Shown: one piece after another, positions 53,636 through 61,941 of the stretch
How positions within the stretch are numbered: position 1 is the stretch's first letter
Layout of the letters: the number at the start of each line of letters is the position of its first letter
From: Seohaeicola saemankumensis
Lineage (GTDB): Bacteria > Pseudomonadota > Alphaproteobacteria > Rhodobacterales > Rhodobacteraceae
Assembly (NCBI RefSeq): GCF_021021435.1
Contig: NZ_JAINWI010000005.1
Span: 248,001 to 312,000 of the forward strand
Length of the DNA stretch: 64,000 nt
Direction of reading: 5' to 3'
Made by a program: the position numbers and the translations under genes
The notes under the pieces: generated by a model
What the model saw: only the letters and a program-made list of their open reading frames with translations
Databases searched by the model: none
What the model was told of the DNA's origin: nothing

Positions 53636-54271
53636 TCAGGCGCGGTCAGCAGGGCTGCCGGGCATCAGGTCATAGGGGTGTTTCCAGCCGTGGGTCTGTT
53701 CGATCCGTGTCAGCCATGCGTCGATATGTGGCCAGTCGGCGCGGTCGAAGCCAAAGGGTTCGGGGTAGAACAGATACCCGCAGCAGGCGATATCAGCTAT
53801 GGTCAGCCGGTTGCCGACCAACCAGTCCTTATCGGCCAACTCGTCATTCAGTGTCTTGTAGGCGGATTTCAGGCGACCCTGCATGAAGCCGATCACTTCT
53901 GCGGGGCGCTTGTCCTCGGGCAGGAAGTTCATCAGGAAACGGGTCATACCCGCCTGCGAGGAGAGTTTGTGATTGTCCCACAGCACCCAGCGCATGATCT
54001 CGCGCCGCTCGTTCGCGCTATGGCCACCGAATTTACCGGCCTTGGTGCTCAGGTAATCCTGAATGGCACCTGATTGCGACAGTGTCAGCGCACCGTCGAC
54101 CATCACAGGCACCTCGCCCATCGAGTTGATTGCGCGGAACTCCGGCGTGCGGGTGCCCCCGTTGAAGAAATCGACAAAGACGGGCTCCCACTCCAGCCCC
54201 GAGAGTTCGAGTGTCAGCGCCGCTTTATAGGCATTGCCGCTTTCGCCGAAGCAGTAGAGTTTGATGGTCAT
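53636..54271 (-). CDS. Glutathione S-transferase family protein
   Basis: A 211-residue two-domain protein. The thioredoxin-like half (IKLYCFGESGNAYKAALTLE, GEVPVMVDGALTLSQSGAI) keeps the cis-Pro and SQSGAI glutathione-contact block. The all-helical half begins near residue 90. It likely conjugates or reduces an electrophile with glutathione. It lies in the leftward fatty-acid block, 43 bases before fadA, so a role in detoxifying acyl by-products is possible. Confidence 0.9.
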   Translation of the reverse strand: MTIKLYCFGESGNAYKAALTLELSGLEWEPVFVDFFNGGTRTPEFRAINSMGEVPVMVDGALTLSQSGAIQDYLSTKAGKFGGHSANERREIMRWVLWDNHKLSSQAGMTRFLMNFLPEDKRPAEVIGFMQGRLKSAYKTLNDELADKDWLVGNRLTIADIACCGYLFYPEPFGFDRADWPHIDAWLTRIEQTHGWKHPYDLMPGSPADRA

Positions 54272-54318
54272 GGTCGTTCCTTCCTTTAACGCGCCCGTGG
54301 CCGGCGCTACGTTTTCTT

Positions 54319-54335
54319 GAATATTTTTGGCAAGA
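54319..54335 (-). repeat. Short intergenic motif TCTTGCC-N2-AAATAT-Y-C, copy 2
   Basis: Minus-strand TCTTGCCAAAAATATTC, the partner of the copy at 2137-2153. It lies downstream of the acyl-CoA dehydrogenase at 54554 in its direction of transcription. Confidence 0.35.
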
Positions 54336-54433
54336 TGAATTAACGGGGTGTCAGCGTAGCCTTGATTTAAGGTGTTTCTGTCAGGATCGGTCTGGCGTTA
54401 CAGGCTGGCGAGCCGATGGGCGTGCAAGGTGAA

Positions 54434-54559
54434 ACCCCGTTCCGGTATTTCCAAAAGCCAAGTGGTAAGGCGGGACGGGGTGGACCTGCGGTTTCATCTT
54501 GCTGAAACTACTCATCTGTCTGGCACTTTCAAAGTGCGTGATCATGTAGGTGATCACGC
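54434..54559. other. Cluster of four stem-loops between acyl-CoA dehydrogenase and GST genes
   Basis: Four inverted repeats in 126 bases: ACCCCGTTCCG/CGGGACGGGGT (54434-54481, 11 pairs with one G-T); GTTTCA/TGAAAC (54491-54508); GCACTTT/AAAGTGC (54523-54537); and a perfect 9-bp stem GCGTGATCA/TGATCACGC (54536-54559) overlapping the dehydrogenase stop codon. No long T tract is present. This looks like a structured RNA or a relic element, for example of a group II intron. Confidence 0.45.
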
Positions 54560-55711
54560 GGATTTACGGTCGATGAAGCTGCGCGCGATCAGTTCCTTCA
54601 TGATCTCGTTGGTGCCGCCATAGATCCGCTGCACCCGGGCGTCGGTCCACATTTCGGCGACCGCATATTCCTGCATGAAGCCGTAGCCGCCATGCAGTTG
54701 TAAACAATCGTCCAGCACCTGGTTCTGGGTATCGGTAATCCAGTATTTCGCCATGGCGGCCTTTTCGACGGTCAACGCGCCGCGCAGATGTTCGGCCATG
54801 CATTCATCGAGGAAGGCGCGGGCGACTTTCGTGCGGGTCAGACATTCGGCAAGTTTGAAGCGGGTGTTCTGGAATTGCGTCAACGGCCCGCCAAAGGCCT
54901 CACGTTCCTGACAATACTGGATGGTGCGGGCGACAGCACCCTCCATTGCGCCGATAGCACCGCAAGCGATGATCAACCGTTCCTGCGGAAGCTGGCTCAT
55001 CAGTTGGACAAAACCGTTGCCTTCCTCGTCGCCCAGCAGATTTTCGGGCGGTATGGCGACATTGTCGAAGAAAAGCTCTGACGTGTCGGAGGCTTTCATG
55101 CCGATCTTGTCGAGGTTGCGACCGCGTGTGAAGCCGACGGCCCCGTCGGTTTCCAGCACCATGAGCGAGACACCTTTGGCGCGCTGGCTGGGGTCGGTCT
55201 TGGCGGCGACGATAATCAGCGTGGCGTGCTGGCCGTTCGTGATAAAGGTTTTCTGGCCAGACAGCTTGTAGGTGTTGCCGTCCTTGATCGCCTTGGTCTT
55301 GATCGCCTGCACATCTGATCCGGTAGAGGGTTCGGTCATGGCCAGCGCACCAACCAGTTTCCCGCTTGTCAGTTTGGGCAGCCAGCGGCGTTTCTGATCC
55401 TCGGTGCCGTAGGCAAGGATGTAATGCGCGACGATGCCCGAATGGATGCCGACGCCCCAACTGGCCAGATTGGCGCGGCTGGCTTCAATGAGGATCGCCG
55501 CCTCATGACCGAAATCGCCGCCATGCCCGCCCCATTCCTCGGGAATCGACGGGCAGAGCAGACCCAGCTCGCCCGCCTGTTGCCAGATCGAAGGGTCCAT
55601 CTGACCCTGATTGCGCCAGCGTTCAAAATGGGGGGACCATTCGTCATTGATGAACTTGGCTGTCATATCTGACAGCATCTGGTGTTCGTCGGTCATCCAG
55701 GCGGATGTCAT
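54554..55711 (-). CDS. Acyl-CoA dehydrogenase
   Basis: A 385-residue flavoenzyme making the first oxidation of an acyl-CoA. The N-terminal [20 protein letters not shown], the signature [32 protein letters not shown], and the C-terminal [24 protein letters not shown] with [16 protein letters not shown] are standard; the catalytic Glu is expected in the last block. It lies between the small 70-residue gene and GST in the leftward block. Chain-length preference cannot be told. Confidence 0.93.
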   Translation of the reverse strand: MTSAWMTDEHQMLSDMTAKFINDEWSPHFERWRNQGQMDPSIWQQAGELGLLCPSIPEEWGGHGGDFGHEAAILIEASRANLASWGVGIHSGIVAHYILAYGTEDQKRRWLPKLTSGKLVGALAMTEPSTGSDVQAIKTKAIKDGNTYKLSGQKTFITNGQHATLIIVAAKTDPSQRAKGVSLMVLETDGAVGFTRGRNLDKIGMKASDTSELFFDNVAIPPENLLGDEEGNGFVQLMSQLPQERLIIACGAIGAMEGAVARTIQYCQEREAFGGPLTQFQNTRFKLAECLTRTKVARAFLDECMAEHLRGALTVEKAAMAKYWITDTQNQVLDDCLQLHGGYGFMQEYAVAEMWTDARVQRIYGGTNEIMKELIARSFIDRKSA

Positions 55712-55744
55712 GCGGGTCTCCTCCCCCGATATGTCGTGTCGCCG

Positions 55745-55957
55745 TCAGCGTTTTCGCGCGTCCAGCTCTGTATTGAACAGGCGCAGCCGGTGGGCGAATG
55801 TGTCCTCGTTGATGACACTGTCGAAGTTCTCGAACAGGAAAGACAGCGCCTCGCCTTCGTCCAGTCCTGCCTCGGCCGCGAATTTCTTCAGCTTGCGATA
55901 GCCGTCCTCGGTCATGGCGACGGGGAATCGGCGGGTCAGGCGGAAGCGCTTGGGCAT
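55745..55957 (-). CDS. Small conserved hypothetical protein
   Basis: A 70-residue protein, basic at the start (PKRFRLTRRFPVAMTEDGYR), then helical (KLKKFAAEAGLDEGEALSFLFENFDSV). It lacks signal and membrane segments. The arrangement resembles a ribbon-helix-helix-like protein or small helical adapter, but no family is certain. It lies between two acyl-CoA dehydrogenase genes on the same strand and is probably in the same operon. Confidence 0.6.
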   Translation of the reverse strand: MPKRFRLTRRFPVAMTEDGYRKLKKFAAEAGLDEGEALSFLFENFDSVINEDTFAHRLRLFNTELDARKR

Positions 55958-56012
55958 CGGCAGGCTCCTTGGCGGGATAGGCGGGCGGGGCTGTCCCGCC
56001 CTTGCCCGTGCA

Positions 56013-57791
56013 TCAGAAGTTTGCAGCCTCCAGCGCCATCACGGTATCCGCGCCTGTGTTGATCCGCGCCAGATGCAGCGCGGTCGCGGGCAGGCGGCGG
56101 GCCATGTAATAGCGTCCGGTGGCCAGTTTGGTCTCATAGAAGGTGACGTCTTCCGTGCCGACCTGCAATGCCTCATGCGCGGCTTTCGCCATTTGCGCCC
56201 ACATCAGGCCAAGGCAGACATGGCCGAAGAGATGCATGAAGTCATAGGAACCCGACAGCGCGTTGTTGGGGTTCTTCATGCCGTTCTGCATGAAATACAT
56301 CATCGCGGTCTGCAGATCCTTCGACGCGGCTTTCAGCGGGTCAAGGAAATCGGCCTTAAGCGCTTCGTTGCCCTCATTTTCCTTGATGAAGGTTTTGACC
56401 AGTTCAAGGAAGGCCATCGCGTGCTTGCCGGCGTCGGTGGCAAGTTTGCGACCCACCAGATCAAGCGCCTGAACGCCGTTGGCGCCCTCGTAGATCATCG
56501 CGATGCGCGCGTCGCGGGTGAATTGGGACATGCCCCATTCCTCGATATAGCCGTGGCCGCCATAGACCTGCTGGGCCTTGACCGTCATGTCATAGCCTTC
56601 GTCGGTCAAAAAGCCCTTGATGACGGGAGTCATCAGTGAGATCAGCCCGTCAGCGGAGTCATCCTTGTTGCGATGCGCGCGGTCGATCAGCGACGCCCCC
56701 CAGAGCATGAAGGCGCGGGCACCTTCGACAAAGCTTTTCTGGTCCATCAGCGAGCGACGAATATCGGGGTGCACGATCAGCGGGTCGGCGGGGCCATCGG
56801 GATTCTTGACGCCGGTCACATCGCGTCCTTGCAGGCGGTCCTTGGCGTATTCGAGTGCGTTCTGGAAAGCCACATCGGCCTGCGCCATGCCTTGCATGCC
56901 CACACCGATACGCGCTTCGTTCATCATGGTGAACATGGCGCGCATTCCCTTATGCGCCTCGCCCAGCAAATAGCCCGTCGCCTCGTCATAGTTCATGACG
57001 CAGGTGGAGTTACCGTGGATACCCATCTTTTCTTCGATCTTGCCCACGGACACGCCGTTGCGCGCACCCAGGCTGCCATCGTCATCCACGAGGATTTTGG
57101 GAACAATGAAAAGCGAGACACCCTTGATGCCTTCGGGGCCGCCGGGAATCTTGGCCAGGACCAAATGGATGATGTTATCGGCCATGTCGTGATCGCCGGC
57201 AGAGATAAAGATCTTTTGTCCCGTCACCTTGTAGGTGCCGTCATCCTGCGGCACGGCTTTCGTTCGCATCATGCCAAGGTCGGTGCCGCAATGCGGTTCT
57301 GTCAGGTTCATGGTGCCCGTCCAGTCGCAAGACACCATCTTGGGCAGGAATTTGTCTTTCTGCTCGTCCGAGCCATGCGCAAGGATTGCCGAGGCCGCGC
57401 CATGGGTCAGACCCTGATACATGGTAAAAGCCTGATTTGCCGCCGAGAACATCTCGCCGATGGCGGTGCCCATGACATAGGGCATACCTTGACCGCCATA
57501 TTGCTCGGGCATGTCAAGGCCGGTCCAGCCGCCTTCGCGCACCTGATCAAACGCCGCCTTGAAGCCTGTCGGGGTGCGGACCACACCGTTTTCCAGCTTG
57601 CAGCCCTCGACATCGCCGACCGCGTTGAGCGGGGCCAGCACCTCGGAGGTGAGCTTGCCCGCCTCTTCAAGTACGGCTGCGGTGAATTCTGCCTCAAGAT
57701 CGGCATAGCCCGGAATGTCGGAGCTTGAGACCTTGAGCAGGTTGTGAAGTACGAACTGCATGTCTTTTACGGGGGCGTTGTAGCTGGGCAT
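56013..57791 (-). CDS. Large acyl-CoA dehydrogenase (DmdC-like)
   Basis: A 592-residue acyl-CoA dehydrogenase with an extra C-terminal domain of about 130 residues. [68 protein letters not shown] and [16 protein letters not shown] match the class that includes 3-methylmercaptopropionyl-CoA dehydrogenase (DmdC), a DMSP demethylation enzyme. Many paralogues of this class oxidise other acyl-CoAs, so the substrate is uncertain. It follows a MerR regulator by 48 bases. Confidence 0.9.
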   Translation of the reverse strand: MPSYNAPVKDMQFVLHNLLKVSSSDIPGYADLEAEFTAAVLEEAGKLTSEVLAPLNAVGDVEGCKLENGVVRTPTGFKAAFDQVREGGWTGLDMPEQYGGQGMPYVMGTAIGEMFSAANQAFTMYQGLTHGAASAILAHGSDEQKDKFLPKMVSCDWTGTMNLTEPHCGTDLGMMRTKAVPQDDGTYKVTGQKIFISAGDHDMADNIIHLVLAKIPGGPEGIKGVSLFIVPKILVDDDGSLGARNGVSVGKIEEKMGIHGNSTCVMNYDEATGYLLGEAHKGMRAMFTMMNEARIGVGMQGMAQADVAFQNALEYAKDRLQGRDVTGVKNPDGPADPLIVHPDIRRSLMDQKSFVEGARAFMLWGASLIDRAHRNKDDSADGLISLMTPVIKGFLTDEGYDMTVKAQQVYGGHGYIEEWGMSQFTRDARIAMIYEGANGVQALDLVGRKLATDAGKHAMAFLELVKTFIKENEGNEALKADFLDPLKAASKDLQTAMMYFMQNGMKNPNNALSGSYDFMHLFGHVCLGLMWAQMAKAAHEALQVGTEDVTFYETKLATGRYYMARRLPATALHLARINTGADTVMALEAANF

Positions 57792-57839
57792 GTCTCTCTC
57801 CCTGAGGTCGATTTCGGGTATCGGTTGGGCGTTAGCGGC

Positions 57840-58241
57840 TTACTCTGCCGCCCGCTTTGGCTGGTTGATCGAGGCGATCATCTTCTCGCCCCACTTCATC
57901 TGTTCGCGCAGGTCTTCGATCGCATTGTCCAGCTCTTCCCGCTGGCGGATCAGGTCGTCGAGCCGCTTTTGGGCCACCTCATAGGTGCGCGCGAGCTGCG
58001 TCTGTTGTTGGTCCCCGATCCTGTAGAGATCGAGAAGCTGGCGTATTTCTTCGAGACTGAACCCGAAGCGCTTACCGCGAAGGATCAGTTTGAGCCTTGC
58101 ACGGTCACTATGGGTGAAAAGGCGCCGCTGGCCTTCACGGATCGGAAACAGCAGTTCCTTCGCTTCATAGAAGCGCAGGGTGCGGGGGGTCACGTCGAAT
58201 GCATCGCACATCTCGCGGATCGTCATGGTTTTATCGGTCAT
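57840..58241 (-). CDS. MerR-family regulator of fatty-acid genes
   Basis: A 133-residue regulator. The winged helix (TIREMCDAFDVTPRTLRFYE) is followed by an RRLFTHSDRARLKLILRGK wing and a dimer coiled coil (QKRLDDLIRQREELDNAI). No Cys cluster for metal is present, as in LiuR/PsrA-like MerR proteins that respond to acyl-CoA. The ATG after AGAGGTAATGTG is chosen. It probably heads the leftward beta-oxidation genes; a strong dyad lies 75-130 bases upstream. Confidence 0.88.
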   Translation of the reverse strand: MTDKTMTIREMCDAFDVTPRTLRFYEAKELLFPIREGQRRLFTHSDRARLKLILRGKRFGFSLEEIRQLLDLYRIGDQQQTQLARTYEVAQKRLDDLIRQREELDNAIEDLREQMKWGEKMIASINQPKRAAE

Positions 58242-58315
58242 CACATTACCTCTGGATACAGGTGTCTGCGAACAAGCTGGGCATTCGGGAATTCGGATAC
58301 AACATGTTTGCAGGT

Positions 58316-58334
58316 TGACGTAACTGCTACGTCA
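58316..58334. promoter_or_regulatory. 19-bp operator-like palindrome upstream of the MerR gene
   Basis: Perfect arms TGACGTA and TACGTCA with spacer ACTGC. A second, wider dyad of the same half-site (TGACGT...ACGTCA, 58349-58371) follows. TGACGT-type half-sites repeated in a MerR control region suggest binding by one or both tandem MerR regulators. Confidence 0.6.
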
Positions 58335-58481
58335 CGTCACTTTCATGTTGACGTAAGATAAGGCAACGTCACCTGCATTGCCGGGTAATTTCCTTGCTTG
58401 CATCATAACGGCAGCAAGGCACCTAGGGTCAGGAATACCTGACCTGCCAGTTGCAGCAACAGGGTCTGAGTCGTGTCCGGG

Positions 58482-58856
58482 TCAGTCTTTTTCGAGGGCT
58501 TGCGCGGTCTCGTCGCGCAGTCGGCGCAGCTCTTCCATTGTCTGTTCTAGCTGCGTGCGCTGCTCGGCCAGTTCCAGCAACTGGCGGTCGGCGGATTTCA
58601 CCCAAGCCTTCATCTGGGCGCGGGTGCCTTCCTTTTCGTAAATCAGCAGCCACTGGCGGATGCCTTCCAAGGAATAGCCGAACTTGCGTCCCCGCAGGAT
58701 CAGCGTCATGCGCGCGCATTCGCGTGGCCCATAGAAGCGGGCGCGTCCCTCGCGTTCGGGATGCAGCAATTCTATATACTCGTAGTAGCGCAAAGTGCGT
58801 GGCGTCACGTCATACTTGGCGCACATTTCCTTGAAAGTCAGGCGTGGATCGGACAT
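58482..58856 (-). CDS. Second MerR-family regulator
   Basis: A 124-residue regulator, a paralogue of the next gene. It has LTFKEMCAKYDVTPRTLRYYE, RARFYGPRECARMTLILRGR and a C-terminal coiled coil (RQLLELAEQRTQLEQTMEEL). It has no metal-binding Cys group. The two share the same domain order and about the same length, consistent with duplication. It is divergent from the thioesterase genes at 58972. Confidence 0.88.
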   Translation of the reverse strand: MSDPRLTFKEMCAKYDVTPRTLRYYEYIELLHPEREGRARFYGPRECARMTLILRGRKFGYSLEGIRQWLLIYEKEGTRAQMKAWVKSADRQLLELAEQRTQLEQTMEELRRLRDETAQALEKD

Positions 58857-58971
58857 CGTGTTGCTCCCTTGGGGGCAGGCTAAGCGAGAGATAGGATAAG
58901 GGCAACCGCTGCCCTTGCACAGGTGTTGTGATGCGGGACATAGTGCAGCGCAGGGTCAAGGAGCAGGACGT

Positions 58972-59391
58972 ATGAGCAAGGAAAAAATGGCGCGGCAGTT
59001 TACCGAGGCGATCCCCCATGCGCGCGCCCTGTCCATGCAGATCGATCATCTGGGCGATGGCATTGTCGAGATGTCGATGCCCTATGATACAAAGCTTATC
59101 GGCGATCCGGAAACCGGCGTGATTCACGGCGGTGCTGTCTATGCGCTGCTCGACACATGTTGCGGCGCAGCGGTTGTCTGTCATCCCGCGTCAAAAGGTG
59201 GCACGGCCACGATAGGTTTGCGGATCGACTATATGCGAGCGGCAACCCCCGGACAGACGATACGCACGCGGGCGGAATGCTATCACGTGACACGCTCGGT
59301 CGCTTTCGTACGGGCCACGGCCATGGATGATGACACTGATCGACCAGTCGCGAGCGCCACGGGGACCTTTACGGTGGAGGGAGACTTATGA
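58972..59391 (+). CDS. PaaI-family thioesterase (first of pair)
   Basis: A 139-residue hotdog-fold thioesterase. The family centre GVIHGGAVYALLDTCCGAAV near residues 46-65 carries the catalytic Gly-Gly and Asp; ATIGLRIDYMRAATPGQTI follows. It probably frees CoA from a short or aromatic acyl-CoA. The ATG of MSKEKMARQF is preferred. Its stop overlaps the next start (ATGA). Confidence 0.9.
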   Translation: MSKEKMARQFTEAIPHARALSMQIDHLGDGIVEMSMPYDTKLIGDPETGVIHGGAVYALLDTCCGAAVVCHPASKGGTATIGLRIDYMRAATPGQTIRTRAECYHVTRSVAFVRATAMDDDTDRPVASATGTFTVEGDL

Positions 59392-59921
59392 GCGAGGGCA
59401 AATTTGTCAAACCGCGCAGCGGCAGGCCGGAGCCTGTGCAAGTCATCAAGCAGCGCCGCGATGCCGCGCTGCGGGCGTTGGTGCATGGCGTGCCCTATAT
59501 CCAGTTTCTCGGGATCGAGTTCGACCGGCGCGGCGACGAACTGACGGCTTTGCTGCCCTTTGACAACAAGTTGATTGGCAACCCGCTTCTGCCCGCGCTG
59601 CATGGCGGTGTGACAGCAGCGTTTCTGGAGGTGACCGCGATCATCGGCCTAAGCTGGGTCACGCTGTGGGAAGAGATTGAAAGCGGCCGGATCGACCCGC
59701 AGAATCTGGTGGCGGGAAATCTGCCCCGACTTCCCAAGACCATTGATTTTACTGTCGACTACCTGCGGACAGGTCTGCCGCGCGATGCATATGCGCGGGC
59801 CTCTGTTAACCGCTCGGGCAGGCGCTATGCCTCGGTCCATGTCGAGGCATGGCAAGACAACCGCTCGCGGGCTTTCGCGCAGGCGACAGGACATTTCCTG
59901 ATGCCGCGCCAGAGTGGCTGA
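59388..59921 (+). CDS. PaaI-family thioesterase (second of pair)
   Basis: A 177-residue hotdog-fold protein. A longer N-terminus precedes the core; LLPALHGGVTAAFLEVTAII holds the active site, TIDFTVDYLRTGLPRDAYARA the second strand block. An insert of about 25 residues (EEIESGRIDPQNLVAGNLPR) in the middle is unusual for PaaI proteins. It overlaps both neighbours, so the three genes form one unit. Confidence 0.85.
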   Translation: MSEGKFVKPRSGRPEPVQVIKQRRDAALRALVHGVPYIQFLGIEFDRRGDELTALLPFDNKLIGNPLLPALHGGVTAAFLEVTAIIGLSWVTLWEEIESGRIDPQNLVAGNLPRLPKTIDFTVDYLRTGLPRDAYARASVNRSGRRYASVHVEAWQDNRSRAFAQATGHFLMPRQSG

Positions 59922-61254
59922 CATCGCGCCTGTGACCGGCGCAGGTGTGCCGCTGTCGAATCGCCGCGTGTTGAAAGTCGCGCTGCCAATCGTTCTGGCC
60001 AATGCGACCGTGCCTATTCTTGGCGCTGTGGATACAGCCGTTGTCGGCCAGATCGGGCTGGCGGCCCCTATAGGTGCGGTCGGTCTGGGCGCTGTGATCC
60101 TGACAGCTTTGTACTGGATCTTCGGTTTCCTGCGCATGGGCACAACCGGACTGACCGCGCAGGCCTTCGGGGCAGGGCAGACCGGCGAGGTGGCGGCCCT
60201 GCTGACGCGCGCACTGATGATCGGTGCGACCGCAGGTATTGGCGTAATCGCGCTGCAATGGCCCTTGTTCTGGGGCGCTTTTCAACTGGCCCCCGCCAGC
60301 GCCGAAGTCGAAGGGCTGGCCGCCGATTACATGCGTATTCGTGTGCTGAGCGCACCCGCCGCGATTGCGATCTATGGCGTTACAGGATGGTTGATCGCGC
60401 TTGAACGGACACGCGACGTTCTGGTCATCCAGCTCTGGATGAACGGTGCGAATATCGTCCTGGATCTGTGGTTCGTGCTGGGCCTTGGCTGGGGCGTCGA
60501 AGGTGTGGCGGTGGCCACCTTCATTGCAGAATGGAGCGGTCTGGCGCTTGGCCTGTGGATGTGTCGGGCCGCATTCGCGGTTCCTGCCTGGCGAGACTGG
60601 TCGCGGGTGTTCGACCGCGTGGCGCTGGCGCGGATGATGGCAGTCAACACTGATATCCTGATCCGTTCGCTTCTGTTGCAGGCGATATTCCTGTCGTTCT
60701 TGTTTTTGGGAGCAGGGCAAGGCGATGTCGTGCTGGCGGCCAATCAGGTGTTGCTGCAATTCCTGCATATCACCGCCTATGCGCTGGACGGTTTCGCCTT
60801 CGCTGCCGAGGCACTTGTCGGGCAGGCACTGGGCGCGCGCAATCGCACCGCCCTCAGGCGAAGCGCGATTCTGTCAAGCTGTTGGGGGGCCGTCAGCGTG
60901 ATCGGGCTGGCGCTGGCCTTCGCGCTTTTTGGCGGGATCATCGTTGATCTGATGGCCAAATCCGTGCCCGTGCAGAACGCCGCCCGCATCTATCTGCCGT
61001 GGATGGTGGCCGCGCCCCTTCTGGGGTTGGCCCCTTGGATGCTGGACGGGATTTTCATCGGCGCCACCCGCACCAGAGACATGCGGAACATGATGGCGGT
61101 CAGTTTTGCCGTCTATGTCGCGGCTGTTCTGGTGTTGCTGCCCTTGATGGGTAATCACGGGCTGTGGCTGGCCTTGCTGATCTCGTTCGTGGCGCGCGGG
61201 GCAACCTTAGGCCTGCGCTATCCGGCGCTGGAGTCCGATGCGGAACAAGCCTGA
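59914..61254 (+). CDS. MATE-family efflux transporter (DinF-like)
   Basis: A 446-residue transporter with 12 helices, exporting cationic drugs or metabolites with Na+ or H+. The N-terminal helix (KVALPIVLANATVPILGAVD) and TAVVGQIGLAAPIGAVGLGA are DinF/NorM-like; FGFLRMGTTGLTAQAFGAGQ follows. It starts with GTG, overlapping the thioesterase stop by 8 bases. Its tail overlaps the convergent TetR gene by 37 bases. Confidence 0.92.
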   Translation: MADIAPVTGAGVPLSNRRVLKVALPIVLANATVPILGAVDTAVVGQIGLAAPIGAVGLGAVILTALYWIFGFLRMGTTGLTAQAFGAGQTGEVAALLTRALMIGATAGIGVIALQWPLFWGAFQLAPASAEVEGLAADYMRIRVLSAPAAIAIYGVTGWLIALERTRDVLVIQLWMNGANIVLDLWFVLGLGWGVEGVAVATFIAEWSGLALGLWMCRAAFAVPAWRDWSRVFDRVALARMMAVNTDILIRSLLLQAIFLSFLFLGAGQGDVVLAANQVLLQFLHITAYALDGFAFAAEALVGQALGARNRTALRRSAILSSCWGAVSVIGLALAFALFGGIIVDLMAKSVPVQNAARIYLPWMVAAPLLGLAPWMLDGIFIGATRTRDMRNMMAVSFAVYVAAVLVLLPLMGNHGLWLALLISFVARGATLGLRYPALESDAEQA

Positions 61255-61775
61255 AGCCGTGTCGTCAACCAATCCACCAGATCGGCCTCTTCCGACCTGT
61301 TCAGAACCTGCGTATTCAGCAGTTCCATTGCGCGAAGACCCTGAATCGCCATAAATGCAAGGGTAGCCATCTGCGGATCAGTCGCATTGGCGCGAATCCG
61401 GCCCAGAAAATCCCTCTCTTGCCGCCGCACGGGGTCCAGCATGCTGGGGTCTTCTGCCAATGCCGCGAGCAAACCCGAGGGCGGCGGCGTTCCACATTGC
61501 CGTTCCGCCACGAACTGCGCGATATAGGCGCAGATCGCGGCATCAGGCCTGCCGGTTTTTTCCTGCGTGCTGAGGGCAACATCGAAACGGTTCAGATGGT
61601 CCTCGACCAAGGCTTCCATCAAGCGGTTCTTGGAAGGGAAGTGGTAAAGCAAGCCGCCTTTTGATATTCCTGCCTGTGCGGCCACTGCATCCAGCGACAG
61701 ATTGCCGGGACCCGTGCTGCGCGCAAGATCCTGTGCGGCGTCCAGAATGCGGCGACGCGTGGCGCCGCGTGTCAT
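61218..61775 (-). CDS. TetR-family repressor of the RND operon
   Basis: A 185-residue repressor. The HTH is typical: RRRILDAAQDLARSTGPGNL, AAQAGISKGGLLYHFPSKN (recognition helix), then a helical ligand domain. The start is the ATG of MTRGATRRR; the upstream frame has no ribosome site. It is divergent from the efflux operon, with a dyad over the shared promoter, which is the classic layout for local repression. Confidence 0.92.
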   Translation of the reverse strand: MTRGATRRRILDAAQDLARSTGPGNLSLDAVAAQAGISKGGLLYHFPSKNRLMEALVEDHLNRFDVALSTQEKTGRPDAAICAYIAQFVAERQCGTPPPSGLLAALAEDPSMLDPVRRQERDFLGRIRANATDPQMATLAFMAIQGLRAMELLNTQVLNRSEEADLVDWLTTRLQACSASDSSAG

Positions 61776-61838
61776 AATGGGGTCGGCTGTCTTGGCGATG
61801 GGGCACCTCCAGAAGGCTCCAAGGGCTTTTCTTGACTT

Positions 61839-61854
61839 TACCGACCGGACGGTA
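61839..61854. promoter_or_regulatory. TetR operator over the RND promoter
   Basis: TACCGACCGGACGGTA is a 16-bp dyad with two mismatched positions. It lies between TTGACT (61832) and TATAGT (61853), so binding would block the rightward promoter. The TACCG half-site is common among TetR proteins of the AcrR/NemR kind. Confidence 0.65.
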
Positions 61855-61941
61855 TAGTTGCCCCGTTTGAAAATCAAGCCGCCCGTTCAAAGACAGTCAT
61901 TTTGCCACAACGCTGTGGTCGCCTCATCCAAGGAACTCTTC

